Positions 35,701 to 43,392 of a stretch of 64,000 nucleotides of DNA are shown here, in pieces. The stretch lies in assembly GCA_000752215.1 (NCBI GenBank), contig CCFG01000011.1, positions 379,109 through 443,108 of the forward strand, read 5' to 3'. The position numbers and the translations under genes are program-made. Below the pieces are notes generated by a model. The model was not told the DNA's origin. It saw only the letters and a list, made by a program, of their open reading frames with translations, and searched no databases. This DNA comes from a bacterium MS4. GTDB lineage: Bacteria > Bacillota > Clostridia > Oscillospirales > Acutalibacteraceae. Each line of letters starts with the position of its first letter. Positions within the stretch are counted from its first letter, which is position 1.

Positions 35701-36675
35701 TTACTCGTCGCCACGATGTTCGACATCATGGCATACATTGCATAGAGTGGTGAGGTTTTCCACTGTGTTATCTCCGCCATCTTTGTGATGCTTTTTATGA
35801 TGTAGTTCAAGCATCTTTCTGGGGTCTTCTTTTGATAACATACTTCTATTCCAACCACATTTAGTACAACTAAAATGATCCCGCTCCAAAACGGCCACTC
35901 GAACAACATCTGGAATTTTTCTATCGTGCTCATGTGCTTGTCTATCTTCTTCTAAAACATAAACACCAACAGGTAAATCTTCTCGGCCGGTATTTTTAGT
36001 AACTATGGGCCAACCATCTTCCGTTCGTAATTCTCTTACACGTCGTGCCCATTCCTTTGCTTCCCCGGCTAAATAGCTTAATTCTTCACCTGTAACTTGC
36101 ACTCCTACATTTTTTCTTAGGTACTCAATGATTTTATCCTTTGTTGCAATCTTCTTTTTACGAATCTCATTGAGTAAGTTCCAGCGAAGGGCAGCGTCTC
36201 TATCTTGTTCGGTACGCATAAGTATATATTGATTAGGCCTGATTTTAGAAGGATCAATCCCTAAAGCTTGAAACGAGGCAGCATCATCTGGATTTTGAGC
36301 CATTTCGCTGACTGTATAACCCGAATAGATCCACCAACCAAATTGAACACGCAATTCTCTAAGGCGGCGAGCCCATTCATCAATACCTGCTACGACCATA
36401 AGCTCATCTCCATCAATTACCATTTGAGGGTATTGAAGTAGGTAGGAGATAATTCGCTCACGGGCGGAAGCCGCTTCGCTCTTTGGAATAAGTGAGCTTC
36501 CTAAATCACGTAGCGTATGAAACGCTGGAACCAACGCAACAACCTTAGGGCGAAGATCACTTTTCTTCAATTCCTCAGAAAAGTTTGTGAGCAACTCAAC
36601 TAGTGACTGCCGAAGTTCTTCTGGAACATCTTTGGGCTGAGAACGACGTGCCAAATCGGCACCTTCTTTCATCAT
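35701..36675 (-). CDS. HNH endonuclease (probable restriction nuclease of the Dcm/Vsr cassette)
   Basis: 324 residues. The C-terminal HNH domain has two zinc-knuckle pairs and the catalytic core: CTKCGWN near residue 266, LELHHKKHHKDGG near 290, ENLTTLCNVCHDVEH near 305. The middle carries two related helical repeats, each ending EWARRLRELR or EWARRVRELR followed by a GW-containing strand (about residues 105-118 and 212-225), which may be DNA-binding modules. Position directly after vsr and dcm suggests it is the restriction partner of the methylase. ATG at 36675 begins 3 bases after the vsr stop; no strong ribosome site is seen. Confidence 0.82.
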   Translation of the reverse strand: MMKEGADLARRSQPKDVPEELRQSLVELLTNFSEELKKSDLRPKVVALVPAFHTLRDLGSSLIPKSEAASARERIISYLLQYPQMVIDGDELMVVAGIDEWARRLRELRVQFGWWIYSGYTVSEMAQNPDDAASFQALGIDPSKIRPNQYILMRTEQDRDAALRWNLLNEIRKKKIATKDKIIEYLRKNVGVQVTGEELSYLAGEAKEWARRVRELRTEDGWPIVTKNTGREDLPVGVYVLEEDRQAHEHDRKIPDVVRVAVLERDHFSCTKCGWNRSMLSKEDPRKMLELHHKKHHKDGGDNTVENLTTLCNVCHDVEHRGDE

Positions 36676-36678
36676 TTT

Positions 36679-37131
36679 TTAATCGACATGTTTAATACTG
36701 TTTTGTGTAGCTGCATTCTCTCTAAACAAAAATTCTTTTATGCGTTGCAACAAAGCATCTTGATTTTGCTTTTTAAGCTCGCATTCCCAAACGACTAACA
36801 CCCGCCATCCTAATTCTTTAAGTTTCGCTTCATCAATTCTGTCACGTTCTATATTCTTGTCGATCTTTTTATTCCAAAACTCTGTGTTTGTTTGCGGACG
36901 TTGTCCTCGCTTACAATTGTGACCATGCCAAAAGCAACCATTTACAAAAATTACAGCCTTATATTTCGGCAGCACAATATCAGGTGTTCCTGGAAGGTTT
37001 TTACGAGAAAGACTAAATCTAAACCCATTCCTATGCAGAATACTTCTTAACTTAACTTCAGGCGCAGTATTCTTATTTTTAATATGAGACATTATTTCTT
37101 TTCTTTTTTGAGAATCAAATATATCAGCCAT
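36679..37131 (-). CDS. vsr: Very short patch repair endonuclease Vsr
   Basis: Nicks DNA 5' of T in T:G mismatches that arise by deamination of 5-methylcytosine. 150 residues, the usual length. Visible motifs: MSHIKNKNTAPEVKLRSILHRNGFRF, the catalytic Asp in GTPDIVLPKYKAVIFV, and the zinc/metal cluster GCFWHGHNC. A WRVLVVWECEL segment follows. It overlaps the dcm end by 8 bases. A C5-cytosine methylase as partner fits the Vsr role exactly. Confidence 0.96.
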   Translation of the reverse strand: MADIFDSQKRKEIMSHIKNKNTAPEVKLRSILHRNGFRFSLSRKNLPGTPDIVLPKYKAVIFVNGCFWHGHNCKRGQRPQTNTEFWNKKIDKNIERDRIDEAKLKELGWRVLVVWECELKKQNQDALLQRIKEFLFRENAATQNSIKHVD

Positions 37132-38245
37132 CTTTTTTTATTTCCAGAAGTCTTTCTATACACGTTGCAACTTGAGCGGCCAATAATGGAGGAACAGCAT
37201 TCCCAATCTGTTTGGCAATTTCTATTTTACTGCCAAGAAAACAGAAAGAATCGGGAAACGATTGCAACCGCGCAGCTTCACGATGTGTAATTGGTCTATG
37301 TTCTTTTGGATGCAAATAGCGCCCCTTTTCCGGCTTAAAAAATTCTGTACGAATAGTGACGGATGGTTTATCCCACCATAATCTTCCAAATAAATCAGTG
37401 CCGCCGGATTTTTTATTAATCCAACAATTCGGTGTTATTTCCGGTGCAATTCGCTGTAAATCAAAGCGATTCATTCCTTCGTTGGGTATTGACATATATC
37501 GTCTAAGGCTAACTTCTGTTGGCTTACGCCCAAAATGCAAATCAAGTGGTGGTTCAATATCTTTTCTAATTTCTGTTCCTACCGGTTTCGGCAAATCCCC
37601 AATAGCGTCTCGAACTGTTCGCCACGGTTGGGGGTTTTCAATATAGCCATCTGTTGGATTCAGTGTGTTAGGGGAAATTACAGCAGGATTATAATGTGTT
37701 TTCAGTGGTGGGAAGAAGTTATTGGGATCTGCAAATTTACACCCAATTATAAAAGCTCTGTATCTCACTTGCGGTACACCATAATCGGCAGCGCATAGTT
37801 TAGCTTTAGCTAATTTGGAAAAACCCAATTTTTTTGCATACCGAGCTATGTCTTTGTATTCTTCTGAACCCAGCAATTGTGGGACATTTTCCATTACAAA
37901 AACATCCGCTCCAGAGCGCTTGACAACATCCATAAAGGGAAGCCAAAGGCTTCTCCTTGAATCTCCGTTACGATTTCTATTCAATAAACTAAAACCTTGG
38001 CACGGTGGCCCGCCAATTACAACATCAGCAGTTGGGATAGTCGTATCTGGAGCATTTAACAGATCAACTATATCGCCAACAATACAATGATTTCCATAAT
38101 TAGCATTGTATGTATCCGCGGCATATTGATTAAAATCGTTTGCCCAAACTGGCTCAAAATCATGTTTCAATAAGTGGCTAAAACCGAGAGACAGCCCCCC
38201 CGCACCACAGAATAAATCTATAAGTTTATATTTAGTATTTGACAT
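37124..38245 (-). CDS. dcm: DNA (cytosine-5)-methyltransferase
   Basis: Methylates cytosine C5 in a specific DNA site; the recognition sequence cannot be deduced. 373 residues with ordered motifs: I (LFCGAGGLSLGFS, residue 11), IV with the catalytic Cys (GGPPCQGFSLLNRNRNG), VI (VFVMENVPQLL), VIII (YRAFIIGCKF), and IX/X (REAARLQSFPDSF, QIGNAVPP). The target-recognition region lies at about 190-300. ATG at 38245 has AGGTGAA upstream. It heads the cassette dcm-vsr-HNH with its own promoter. Confidence 0.95.
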   Translation of the reverse strand: MSNTKYKLIDLFCGAGGLSLGFSHLLKHDFEPVWANDFNQYAADTYNANYGNHCIVGDIVDLLNAPDTTIPTADVVIGGPPCQGFSLLNRNRNGDSRRSLWLPFMDVVKRSGADVFVMENVPQLLGSEEYKDIARYAKKLGFSKLAKAKLCAADYGVPQVRYRAFIIGCKFADPNNFFPPLKTHYNPAVISPNTLNPTDGYIENPQPWRTVRDAIGDLPKPVGTEIRKDIEPPLDLHFGRKPTEVSLRRYMSIPNEGMNRFDLQRIAPEITPNCWINKKSGGTDLFGRLWWDKPSVTIRTEFFKPEKGRYLHPKEHRPITHREAARLQSFPDSFCFLGSKIEIAKQIGNAVPPLLAAQVATCIERLLEIKKDG

Positions 38246-38279
38246 ATTTCACCTAAACCAATTCGATAAATATATTTTG

Positions 38280-38308
38280 ATTATAGCATACGAAAGCAAT
38301 CCTGTCAC
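38280..38308 (-). promoter_or_regulatory. Promoter of dcm-vsr-HNH
   Basis: Minus-strand GTGACA (38303-38308), a 17-base spacer and perfect TATAAT (38280-38285), 35 bases upstream of the dcm ATG. Confidence 0.65.
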
Positions 38309-38383
38309 TTGATTTTGCTTCCGAGTATTAATTATGGAGCTTAAAAAAATCCACCTATCAGGAGATGTTTAACTAAACCTTTT

Positions 38384-38428
38384 TCAAAAAACAAGAACAG
38401 GCTGACGTCAAATCAACCTGTTCTTGTC
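38384..38428 (-). terminator. Terminator of the Rep/FtsK operon
   Basis: Minus-strand ACAAGAACAGG and CCTGTTCTTGT flank a 15-base loop and are followed by TTTTTTG. It separates the replication module from the dcm promoter. Confidence 0.8.
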
Positions 38429-38467
38429 GTTATGATCACTCGAGGGTTATCCGTAGTTTTGCAAGAG

Positions 38468-38647
38468 TTAGGGTTTCGTTCCTTTCTCCTGATTTTCTTT
38501 TTCCTGCCGCCTTTGCCATTCGGCAAATTCCCGCTTGCCGTCCTCGCTCTCAAAATAAGCCTGTATGTCCGGGAGCAGGCAGCGGGCTAGAGATTCTATC
38601 ACATGATATGGAATGTCAGTTTGACGGTTCTTTTTCCGCCGTTTCAA
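38468..38647 (-). CDS. Small protein after rep (unknown function)
   Basis: 59 residues read from a TTG at 38647 (MKRRKKNRQTDIPYHVIES...), chosen because AGGAGGGAGG lies 8-9 bases upstream. The longer frame back to 38758 only shadows the rep gene. A basic start is followed by an amphipathic segment (ARCLLPDIQAYFESEDGKRE) and a Gln/Glu/Lys tail. It overlaps the end of rep by about 32 bases and appears translationally coupled. I do not recognise the family; small proteins in this place are common in related elements. Confidence 0.6.
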   Translation of the reverse strand: MKRRKKNRQTDIPYHVIESLARCLLPDIQAYFESEDGKREFAEWQRRQEKENQEKGTKP

Positions 38648-39572
38648 TAGGGCCTCCCTCCTTTGAGGCAATGTTATACTGCCGATAGTTGATGATATTT
38701 TTAACCTCCCCGGCCTCGTCGGTAATTGCGATAGTCTTTTCGTAGGTGAGCGGTGCACCGCCTATGGCCTCCTGTGCTTCGGCCTCTGTGACCTGCCATA
38801 CCTCTGGCCTTTTTATGCCTCGGCTGGCTCGGTACAGGTTGAATCCGGGAGGATACAGGCGTAGCCGCGCTCCTTTGATGATTGCTTTCTTTTGGCGCTC
38901 GCCTTGCTTGTCCGTGATGCTGGCCTCAGATATGCGACCCTTTATGGCTCCCGCGCTTATGGCTTCGGTCAGTTCCATATCCCCAAGGTAGGCGGTCAGG
39001 TAAAGGCCGGGATTCTCAATCCCTTTCAAACTCTTTGTTTTGGTAAAGCCGTTGCCCCAAATCCGCGCCATGTCTTGATTTGGGATAAATGGAGATTTTT
39101 CAGGGAATAGAAACAGGCCGTGCAAATGCCATGCGCCCCTTGCTTGTGGTTCGGCGGCGGTGATATATTCGGCGGACGGGTGTCCCTGCTTGTCCAAGTG
39201 ATAGCGAAAGCGTTGCCAGAATCGCCGAAAGTCCTCATAAAGCCGTTTTGCGTCGGTCATATTCTCGGCATAGGTAAGCGTTATCCATAGGGCCGTTTCC
39301 GGGTCTGTTAGATTGGCATCGATGAGATCGCGGAGCTTGCGGAGGGATTGCGCCACATTCGCCTTGCTTTCCCATCTGGTCGCGGCGTGAGCAGACTCCC
39401 TGACTTCCCCTGTGCGCTTATCTACATACAAATCTGCGTTTAGCTTTTCAATCACACCGCCAGTAGGAACAGACCGCATATATCGGACTTCCACGACATT
39501 CCCGCACCGCTTCACCGTTACTGTCGCATCCGGCGTGTCCGGCCTTACGTCCGGGATTCTGTCAATGTTCAT
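38616..39572 (-). CDS. HUH-type replication initiator/relaxase-like protein
   Basis: 318 residues. It has the metal-binding HUH motif in WHLHGLFLFPEKS (about residue 160), preceded by LWITLTYAENMTDAKRLYEDFRRFW, and a tyrosine segment NPGLYLTAYLGDME near 205 as the likely nicking tyrosine region. This pattern fits rolling-circle Rep proteins of plasmids, phages and integrative elements. It probably nicks the element origin for replication or transfer of the circular form. ATG at 39572 is the first possible start after an in-frame stop, but no clear ribosome site is seen. Downstream of the FtsK-like gene on the same strand. Confidence 0.78.
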   Translation of the reverse strand: MNIDRIPDVRPDTPDATVTVKRCGNVVEVRYMRSVPTGGVIEKLNADLYVDKRTGEVRESAHAATRWESKANVAQSLRKLRDLIDANLTDPETALWITLTYAENMTDAKRLYEDFRRFWQRFRYHLDKQGHPSAEYITAAEPQARGAWHLHGLFLFPEKSPFIPNQDMARIWGNGFTKTKSLKGIENPGLYLTAYLGDMELTEAISAGAIKGRISEASITDKQGERQKKAIIKGARLRLYPPGFNLYRASRGIKRPEVWQVTEAEAQEAIGGAPLTYEKTIAITDEAGEVKNIINYRQYNIASKEGGPIETAEKEPSN

Positions 39573-39653
39573 AAAATATCAAGTTAATACCGCCTGCGGC
39601 GGTGGACGGTTCGGGCGGCTCTTGCTGCGCTGCACCGCCCGTCCCGCCCAGTG

Positions 39654-40745
39654 TCAGCGGCACATCGCTTTCCGAATGGTATCATTGAGAACTTCAAAGT
39701 CCCTAATCGGCGCAATTTTGACACGCTCTATGCCTTTTCCATCAATAAGCATATACCCCTCGCCCAAGCCATTGCGCTCGTTCATTTTGTCCTTGTAGTC
39801 TGAAAAAAGCATTTGCCGTTGCTCCTTTGACAAATCCCCAAGCGCCAGAATAGCCCGAAACTGGTCACGGGCACCAGCTTTGAAATGCTCAACATCGGCA
39901 CGTTGTACGCCAATCAGTATCCGCATATTTAGACTGCGCCCCATAAAGAGCATATTGCCAACCATTGTCTTTAGTTCATCAGCAGCCTTTTTGTCCTGTG
40001 CAGATATAAGCGCTCCATATTCATCTATTAGCAAAACCCGGATTTGCTTGTTACGCTCTTCGTCATTGGCTGCAAGCCGTTCTGAAAACTCTTGATAGAA
40101 CGCCCTTATGCCGTTGGGTACATCTTCATAGCCGTAAAAATTGGACGTATCCTCAAATTGAGCAAAGCTGCTTTTCTTGTAGTCGCAAATTGTGATACTA
40201 ACAGTTGGAATGTACTTTGCATAAATGCCGAGTAGTACCGAAAGGGCATAGCTCTTGCCGCTGCCGGTTTTTCCTACGCACAGCAGATTGGGCAGCTTAC
40301 TGAGTTCTTTTGCAAAAAACTCATTATAAGGTGAAATGATAGTGGGTCTATCGTGCTTGCGTGGCGTAACATATAGCCTTGTGCACGTGCTTTTTTTGCA
40401 TAGTTCTATACGGTCAATGCGAAAATTCAAGGCTGTTTCGAGTTGCTCCGTTTTATCCTCAAAAGCGGAAACGGTCACTCCTTTATTGTCAATTCCCCAA
40501 ATTAGACCGTAGAGCTTTGTTTTATCGCCACGAACAGAACGCAAACGAGGATACTCCCCCGAACAATTCTTTATACCGTTGCGCTTGCAAGCTTGCAGAA
40601 ATCGCTTTGCCTTAATGGGTGGGGTTCGGATAAACTGAACAATGCAAGTTAGCACTGTTAAAAAGAGTGTGAAAAGCACCATGTTTCGCGTAAACTCTCC
40701 CAACGGTTCGGGAATAGCCGATAAAAAGTCATTTATGGTATTCAT
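39654..40745 (-). CDS. FtsK/SpoIIIE-like DNA translocase of the element
   Basis: 363 residues. An N-terminal membrane segment (about 18-37, LFTLFLTVLTCIVQFI) is followed by an ATPase domain with Walker A LLCVGKTGSGKSYALSVLLG and Walker B RVLLIDEYGALISAQ. The sensor region MFMGRSLNMRILIGVQRADVEHF is typical of the FtsK/TcpA family of coupling or transfer ATPases. It is far shorter than chromosomal FtsK, as in Tn916-type and actinomycete integrative elements. It likely moves element DNA or couples Rep-bound DNA to transfer. ATG at 40745 has GGAAAGGAAAG upstream. Confidence 0.82.
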   Translation of the reverse strand: MNTINDFLSAIPEPLGEFTRNMVLFTLFLTVLTCIVQFIRTPPIKAKRFLQACKRNGIKNCSGEYPRLRSVRGDKTKLYGLIWGIDNKGVTVSAFEDKTEQLETALNFRIDRIELCKKSTCTRLYVTPRKHDRPTIISPYNEFFAKELSKLPNLLCVGKTGSGKSYALSVLLGIYAKYIPTVSITICDYKKSSFAQFEDTSNFYGYEDVPNGIRAFYQEFSERLAANDEERNKQIRVLLIDEYGALISAQDKKAADELKTMVGNMLFMGRSLNMRILIGVQRADVEHFKAGARDQFRAILALGDLSKEQRQMLFSDYKDKMNERNGLGEGYMLIDGKGIERVKIAPIRDFEVLNDTIRKAMCR

Positions 40746-40807
40746 TGTGGTCTTTCCTTTCCAAAGGAAATGGCAAGGGGCGTTTTACCCCCACGCCATA
40801 CCAAATC

Positions 40808-41173
40808 TTATTTGCTATTTGTGTTGACAATCTCAACTCCGTCTGCCGTTCCGCTCATTTGCATTTTTCCGTTAATTGTATATATGGAAATTTGCGGATT
40901 TTTGAAACGTACAATCAAAGGCTTCATAGCGGAGCACAATGACTTTATTTTCTCATCGTCTACGTCCGGCAAAGGGTCAGTGCTTCCTTCTATCCTAATA
41001 GTGAGGGGAGCAAACCCCTGTCCCTGTAATGCGACACCGATGTTCGTATGAGTACGAATGTCACTTGTGGGCTTGCCATCTGCAAACGGCAGTACAGCAC
41101 GTTTCTCCGTCAGAAAGGCAATGTCTTGATTGTCATTTATCGCACCTAGCCCCACTTTAATTTTGTTTGCCAT
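40808..41173 (-). CDS. Hypothetical protein of the element
   Basis: 121 residues, starting at the ATG at 41173 (MANKIKVGLGAIND), with AAGGAG upstream. No membrane segment. It has mixed beta-type composition with an acidic middle (DPLPDVDDEKIKSL). Position just upstream of the FtsK-like gene resembles the small accessory genes before tcpA/ftsK in other integrative elements. Family not recognised. A 60-base gap with short inverted repeats (40755-40802) separates it from ftsK. Confidence 0.6.
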   Translation of the reverse strand: MANKIKVGLGAINDNQDIAFLTEKRAVLPFADGKPTSDIRTHTNIGVALQGQGFAPLTIRIEGSTDPLPDVDDEKIKSLCSAMKPLIVRFKNPQISIYTINGKMQMSGTADGVEIVNTNSK

Positions 41174-41231
41174 AATAAAATCTCCTTTTTGTGTACCCCT
41201 GTGCCAGTAAACACAGGGGTATATCATTCCG

Positions 41232-41555
41232 TTACTTGCTCTTTTGCTTGCTGTTCTCTTGACTTTGGCACTGCCAAATGACATCAAAAATTTTCTCAAT
41301 AGCCGCCTTGAATGTATCAGCCTCGTAACCCTCCCCCGAACAATCAAAGCTAAAATCACTTGAAACCACCACTACACCAATGTGATTGGTAAGTAGAAAT
41401 TTTAAGAAATCGCGTGGGGTCATGCGGTCGCTTGTGCTACAAATGAAATTTGCTTGCGAGACTGCGTGCGGATAATTCTTGGAAAAGTTGCAGTGTATCA
41501 TCTCATATAAATTAGGTGTTGGGTCTTTACCTACAATGCCGATATTTCTAACCAT
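41232..41555 (-). CDS. Hypothetical protein of the element
   Basis: 107 residues from ATG at 41555 (MVRNIGIVGKDPTPN), with AGGATAACAAG upstream. An alpha/beta-looking protein with a hydrophobic strand IGVVVVSSDFSFDC and a Gln/Lys-rich tail. No known motif is recognised. It appears to be the first gene of the minus-strand group running through the FtsK-like and Rep genes. Confidence 0.55.
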   Translation of the reverse strand: MVRNIGIVGKDPTPNLYEMIHCNFSKNYPHAVSQANFICSTSDRMTPRDFLKFLLTNHIGVVVVSSDFSFDCSGEGYEADTFKAAIEKIFDVIWQCQSQENSKQKSK

Positions 41556-41714
41556 CTTGTTATCCTGCTTGACCTTACTGCCACTTAGCTACGGCGGCAG
41601 TAAGGTGTCTACTACTTTTATTTGTGCTGACCAGCTACAACATGAGATTAACATATCGCCTAAAAACCTTCATTCATTGATTCGATAACTTTGATAATTT
41701 CTTGCAGCTTTTTC

Positions 41715-41743
41715 TTGATTTTTCGTTGATAGGACGATAAAAT
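41715..41743 (+). promoter_or_regulatory. Promoter of the 203-residue XRE regulator
   Basis: TTGATT (41715-41720), a 17-base spacer and TAAAAT (41738-41743), 27 bases ahead of the ATG. It is divergent from the 41555 gene. Confidence 0.5.
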
Positions 41744-41769
41744 CTTGATAAGGGAAAGCGAGGCGAAAA

Positions 41770-42381
41770 ATGAAAAAGGCGGCAAAAGATCTAACTCGGA
41801 TTGCAATGGTTTTAGAGGATTTGAGAAAACAGGGAATAAATCAAGCGACGTTTGCAAAAGCAATTGGGTATCCAGAATCTAATGTTAGTGACATAAAGAA
41901 TGGTAAGCGCCAGCCTCCGATGGACTTTCTGTTACAGGTGAATGAAGTCTATCATTATAGTATTGATTACATGCTTGATAAGTCTGATGATATGAAAGAC
42001 GAAGCAAGCGAAATTCTGTCGGCTTTAAGTAAACTTTCTGATGGATACACGACAACGCCTAAAACCTATACAGATAGTGACGGCAATATAATCGAAGGAC
42101 AATTTTTGCTGCTAAATATAAATGAGCATTTATATGATTTTTTGGTCGCATATGACCATGCAACTCGATTGCAGCAAGAGCAAGGCTTGAAATCCTATAA
42201 CGAGGAAATTCAGAAAATCAAGCAAGAATATATGAAACATAAAGGCACAGGCGAAAACCGGAAATGCATTCTTATTCCAAGCAATAATATGATAGAGATA
42301 GTCGGCTCTAAAAAGAGGGAGCGACAAACAATGGACGAAATATTGGATTTAGGGACAGAGCTAAGTGATTATCTCGATTAG
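41770..42381 (+). CDS. XRE-family helix-turn-helix regulator with C-terminal extension
   Basis: 203 residues. The N-terminal HTH (about 10-65) reads LRKQGINQATFAKAIGYPES and NVSDIKNGKRQPPMDFLLQV. The remaining 130 residues are predicted mostly helical, with a mid-region hydrophobic patch LYDFLVAYDHATRLQQEQ and a basic stretch NRKCILIPSNNMIEIVG. It is divergent from the minus-strand Rep/FtsK group, so it could be the repressor of replication and transfer genes. ATG at 41770 has GCGAGGCG upstream. Confidence 0.78.
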   Translation: MKKAAKDLTRIAMVLEDLRKQGINQATFAKAIGYPESNVSDIKNGKRQPPMDFLLQVNEVYHYSIDYMLDKSDDMKDEASEILSALSKLSDGYTTTPKTYTDSDGNIIEGQFLLLNINEHLYDFLVAYDHATRLQQEQGLKSYNEEIQKIKQEYMKHKGTGENRKCILIPSNNMIEIVGSKKRERQTMDEILDLGTELSDYLD

Positions 42382-42387
42382 GCAAAT

Positions 42388-42437
42388 AAAAAGACAGCCA
42401 TTACAGTACATTATGTGTACCACGGTGGCTGCCTTTT
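42388..42437 (+). terminator. Terminator of the XRE gene
   Basis: AGACAGCCA/TGGCTGCCT outer arms and GTACA/TGTAC inner arms, with A-run before and TTTT after. It could act in both directions. Confidence 0.6.
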
Positions 42438-42456
42438 AGCTTATTAACTTGTCCCA

Positions 42457-42505
42457 ATAAAAAACAACACCCATGATACTTCTAATCAGTATCTTAGGTG
42501 TTGTT
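42457..42505 (-). terminator. Terminator of the small XRE gene
   Basis: Minus-strand AACAACACC and GGTGTTGTT arms (with TACT/AGTA inside), followed by TTTTTATTG. The stem overlaps the last codons of the 42494 gene. Confidence 0.7.
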
Positions 42506-42724
42506 TTCCTTTTTAGGGTCTGGCAGAATTTCTATAATGTCGGTAACTTGACAACTAAATATTTGGCAAAGGGCGTCAAGTGTATTGGTTGATACAGATT
42601 CATCATTCATCAACCTTTGAATAGTTTTGCTATCCAAGTTATATATTCCGCATTTGGTTCTCAGAAAATAAGTGCTGATTTTTTTATATTCCATCAGCTT
42701 TCTAAGCGGCTCGAAAGAAACCAC
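42494..42724 (-). CDS. Small XRE-type repressor-like protein
   Basis: 76 residues read from a GTG at 42724 with GGGGAGGTG 6 bases upstream (start MVSFEPLRKLMEYKKIS). A lambda-repressor/Cro-like HTH: LRTKCGIYNLDSKTIQRLMN and ESVSTNTLDALCQIFSCQVTDII. The longer frame to 42955 runs into the neighbouring gene and is not used. The single-domain form resembles antitoxin- or Cro-like regulators. It faces away from the membrane protein gene, with the 32-bp palindrome between them. Confidence 0.75.
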   Translation of the reverse strand: MVSFEPLRKLMEYKKISTYFLRTKCGIYNLDSKTIQRLMNDESVSTNTLDALCQIFSCQVTDIIEILPDPKKENNT

Positions 42725-42776
42725 TGACGCACCTCCCCTCTTGACTTTATATTCATTATCACATATAATGACGATG

Positions 42777-42808
42777 AACCTATATGAGGAATATTCCTCA
42801 TATAGGTT
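42777..42808. promoter_or_regulatory. 32-bp perfect palindrome, likely operator
   Basis: AACCTATATGAGGAAT followed immediately by its exact reverse complement. It sits between the divergent starts at 42724 (minus) and 42833 (plus), 25 bases before the latter. It is a good candidate for binding a dimeric XRE regulator. Confidence 0.75.
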
Positions 42809-42832
42809 GGGATGATTGGGAGAGGGGCTAAC

Positions 42833-43285
42833 ATGAAAAAAGTAATATGGATTATTGGCACCGGAGCTGCGTGTGTTGTTTACTCTTTTCTTGTCGGGGT
42901 CATAGCAATTGCGGGACAAATCATTACAAGTATAAGAACACACTCCGAAATACAATCAGTCAATCAAGATTTCTTGAATCCCATAATGGCAGTGGGATGG
43001 GCTGTTTTGATTATTCTATCCATTTGGATGCATAAACGGTGGAACGCCAAATGCCACGCCTGTAAACGCTGGAACGCTTTGAAGCTGTTAAAAACAGAAG
43101 TTCTAAAGCAAGAGAAAATTTCTGTTCTTGTGGAACTAAAACAAAGAAACTTGAATCGAGAAGTGACTGGCACTCAAGACCAATACATTCCCGGCAAACG
43201 AAAAACATATCAGGATACATACCAATGCAAATACTGTGGCAATCTGGAAATTTGTACACATACCGAGGATAGTACAAGTATATAA
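42833..43285 (+). CDS. Membrane protein with C-terminal zinc-ribbon-like cysteines
   Basis: 150 residues. Two membrane segments (about 4-30 and 52-69) are followed by a cytosolic part with CHACKRW near 77 and a C-terminal CKYCGNLEICTHTE. The four or more cysteines suggest metal binding. ATG at 42833 has GAGGGGC upstream. Transcribed away from the small XRE gene and toward the RCC1 gene. No known family recognised; a signalling or immunity-type membrane partner is only a guess. Confidence 0.6.
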   Translation: MKKVIWIIGTGAACVVYSFLVGVIAIAGQIITSIRTHSEIQSVNQDFLNPIMAVGWAVLIILSIWMHKRWNAKCHACKRWNALKLLKTEVLKQEKISVLVELKQRNLNREVTGTQDQYIPGKRKTYQDTYQCKYCGNLEICTHTEDSTSI

Positions 43286-43392
43286 AGCTGCGGATTGATT
43301 GACTTTATAATCCATTCTCTTTACAATAAAAGCAACGATAACAATGAAATATATACCAAATATTCAAAATATAAATGCGGAGGTATTAACTG

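Noticed and set aside
35631-35933. 100-residue minus-strand frame near the left end of the element
   Set aside because: It overlaps the HNH catalytic domain in another frame and has no ribosome site.
38468-38758. Full 96-residue version of the small protein after rep
   Set aside because: The first 37 residues shadow rep; the TTG at 38647 has a strong ribosome site.
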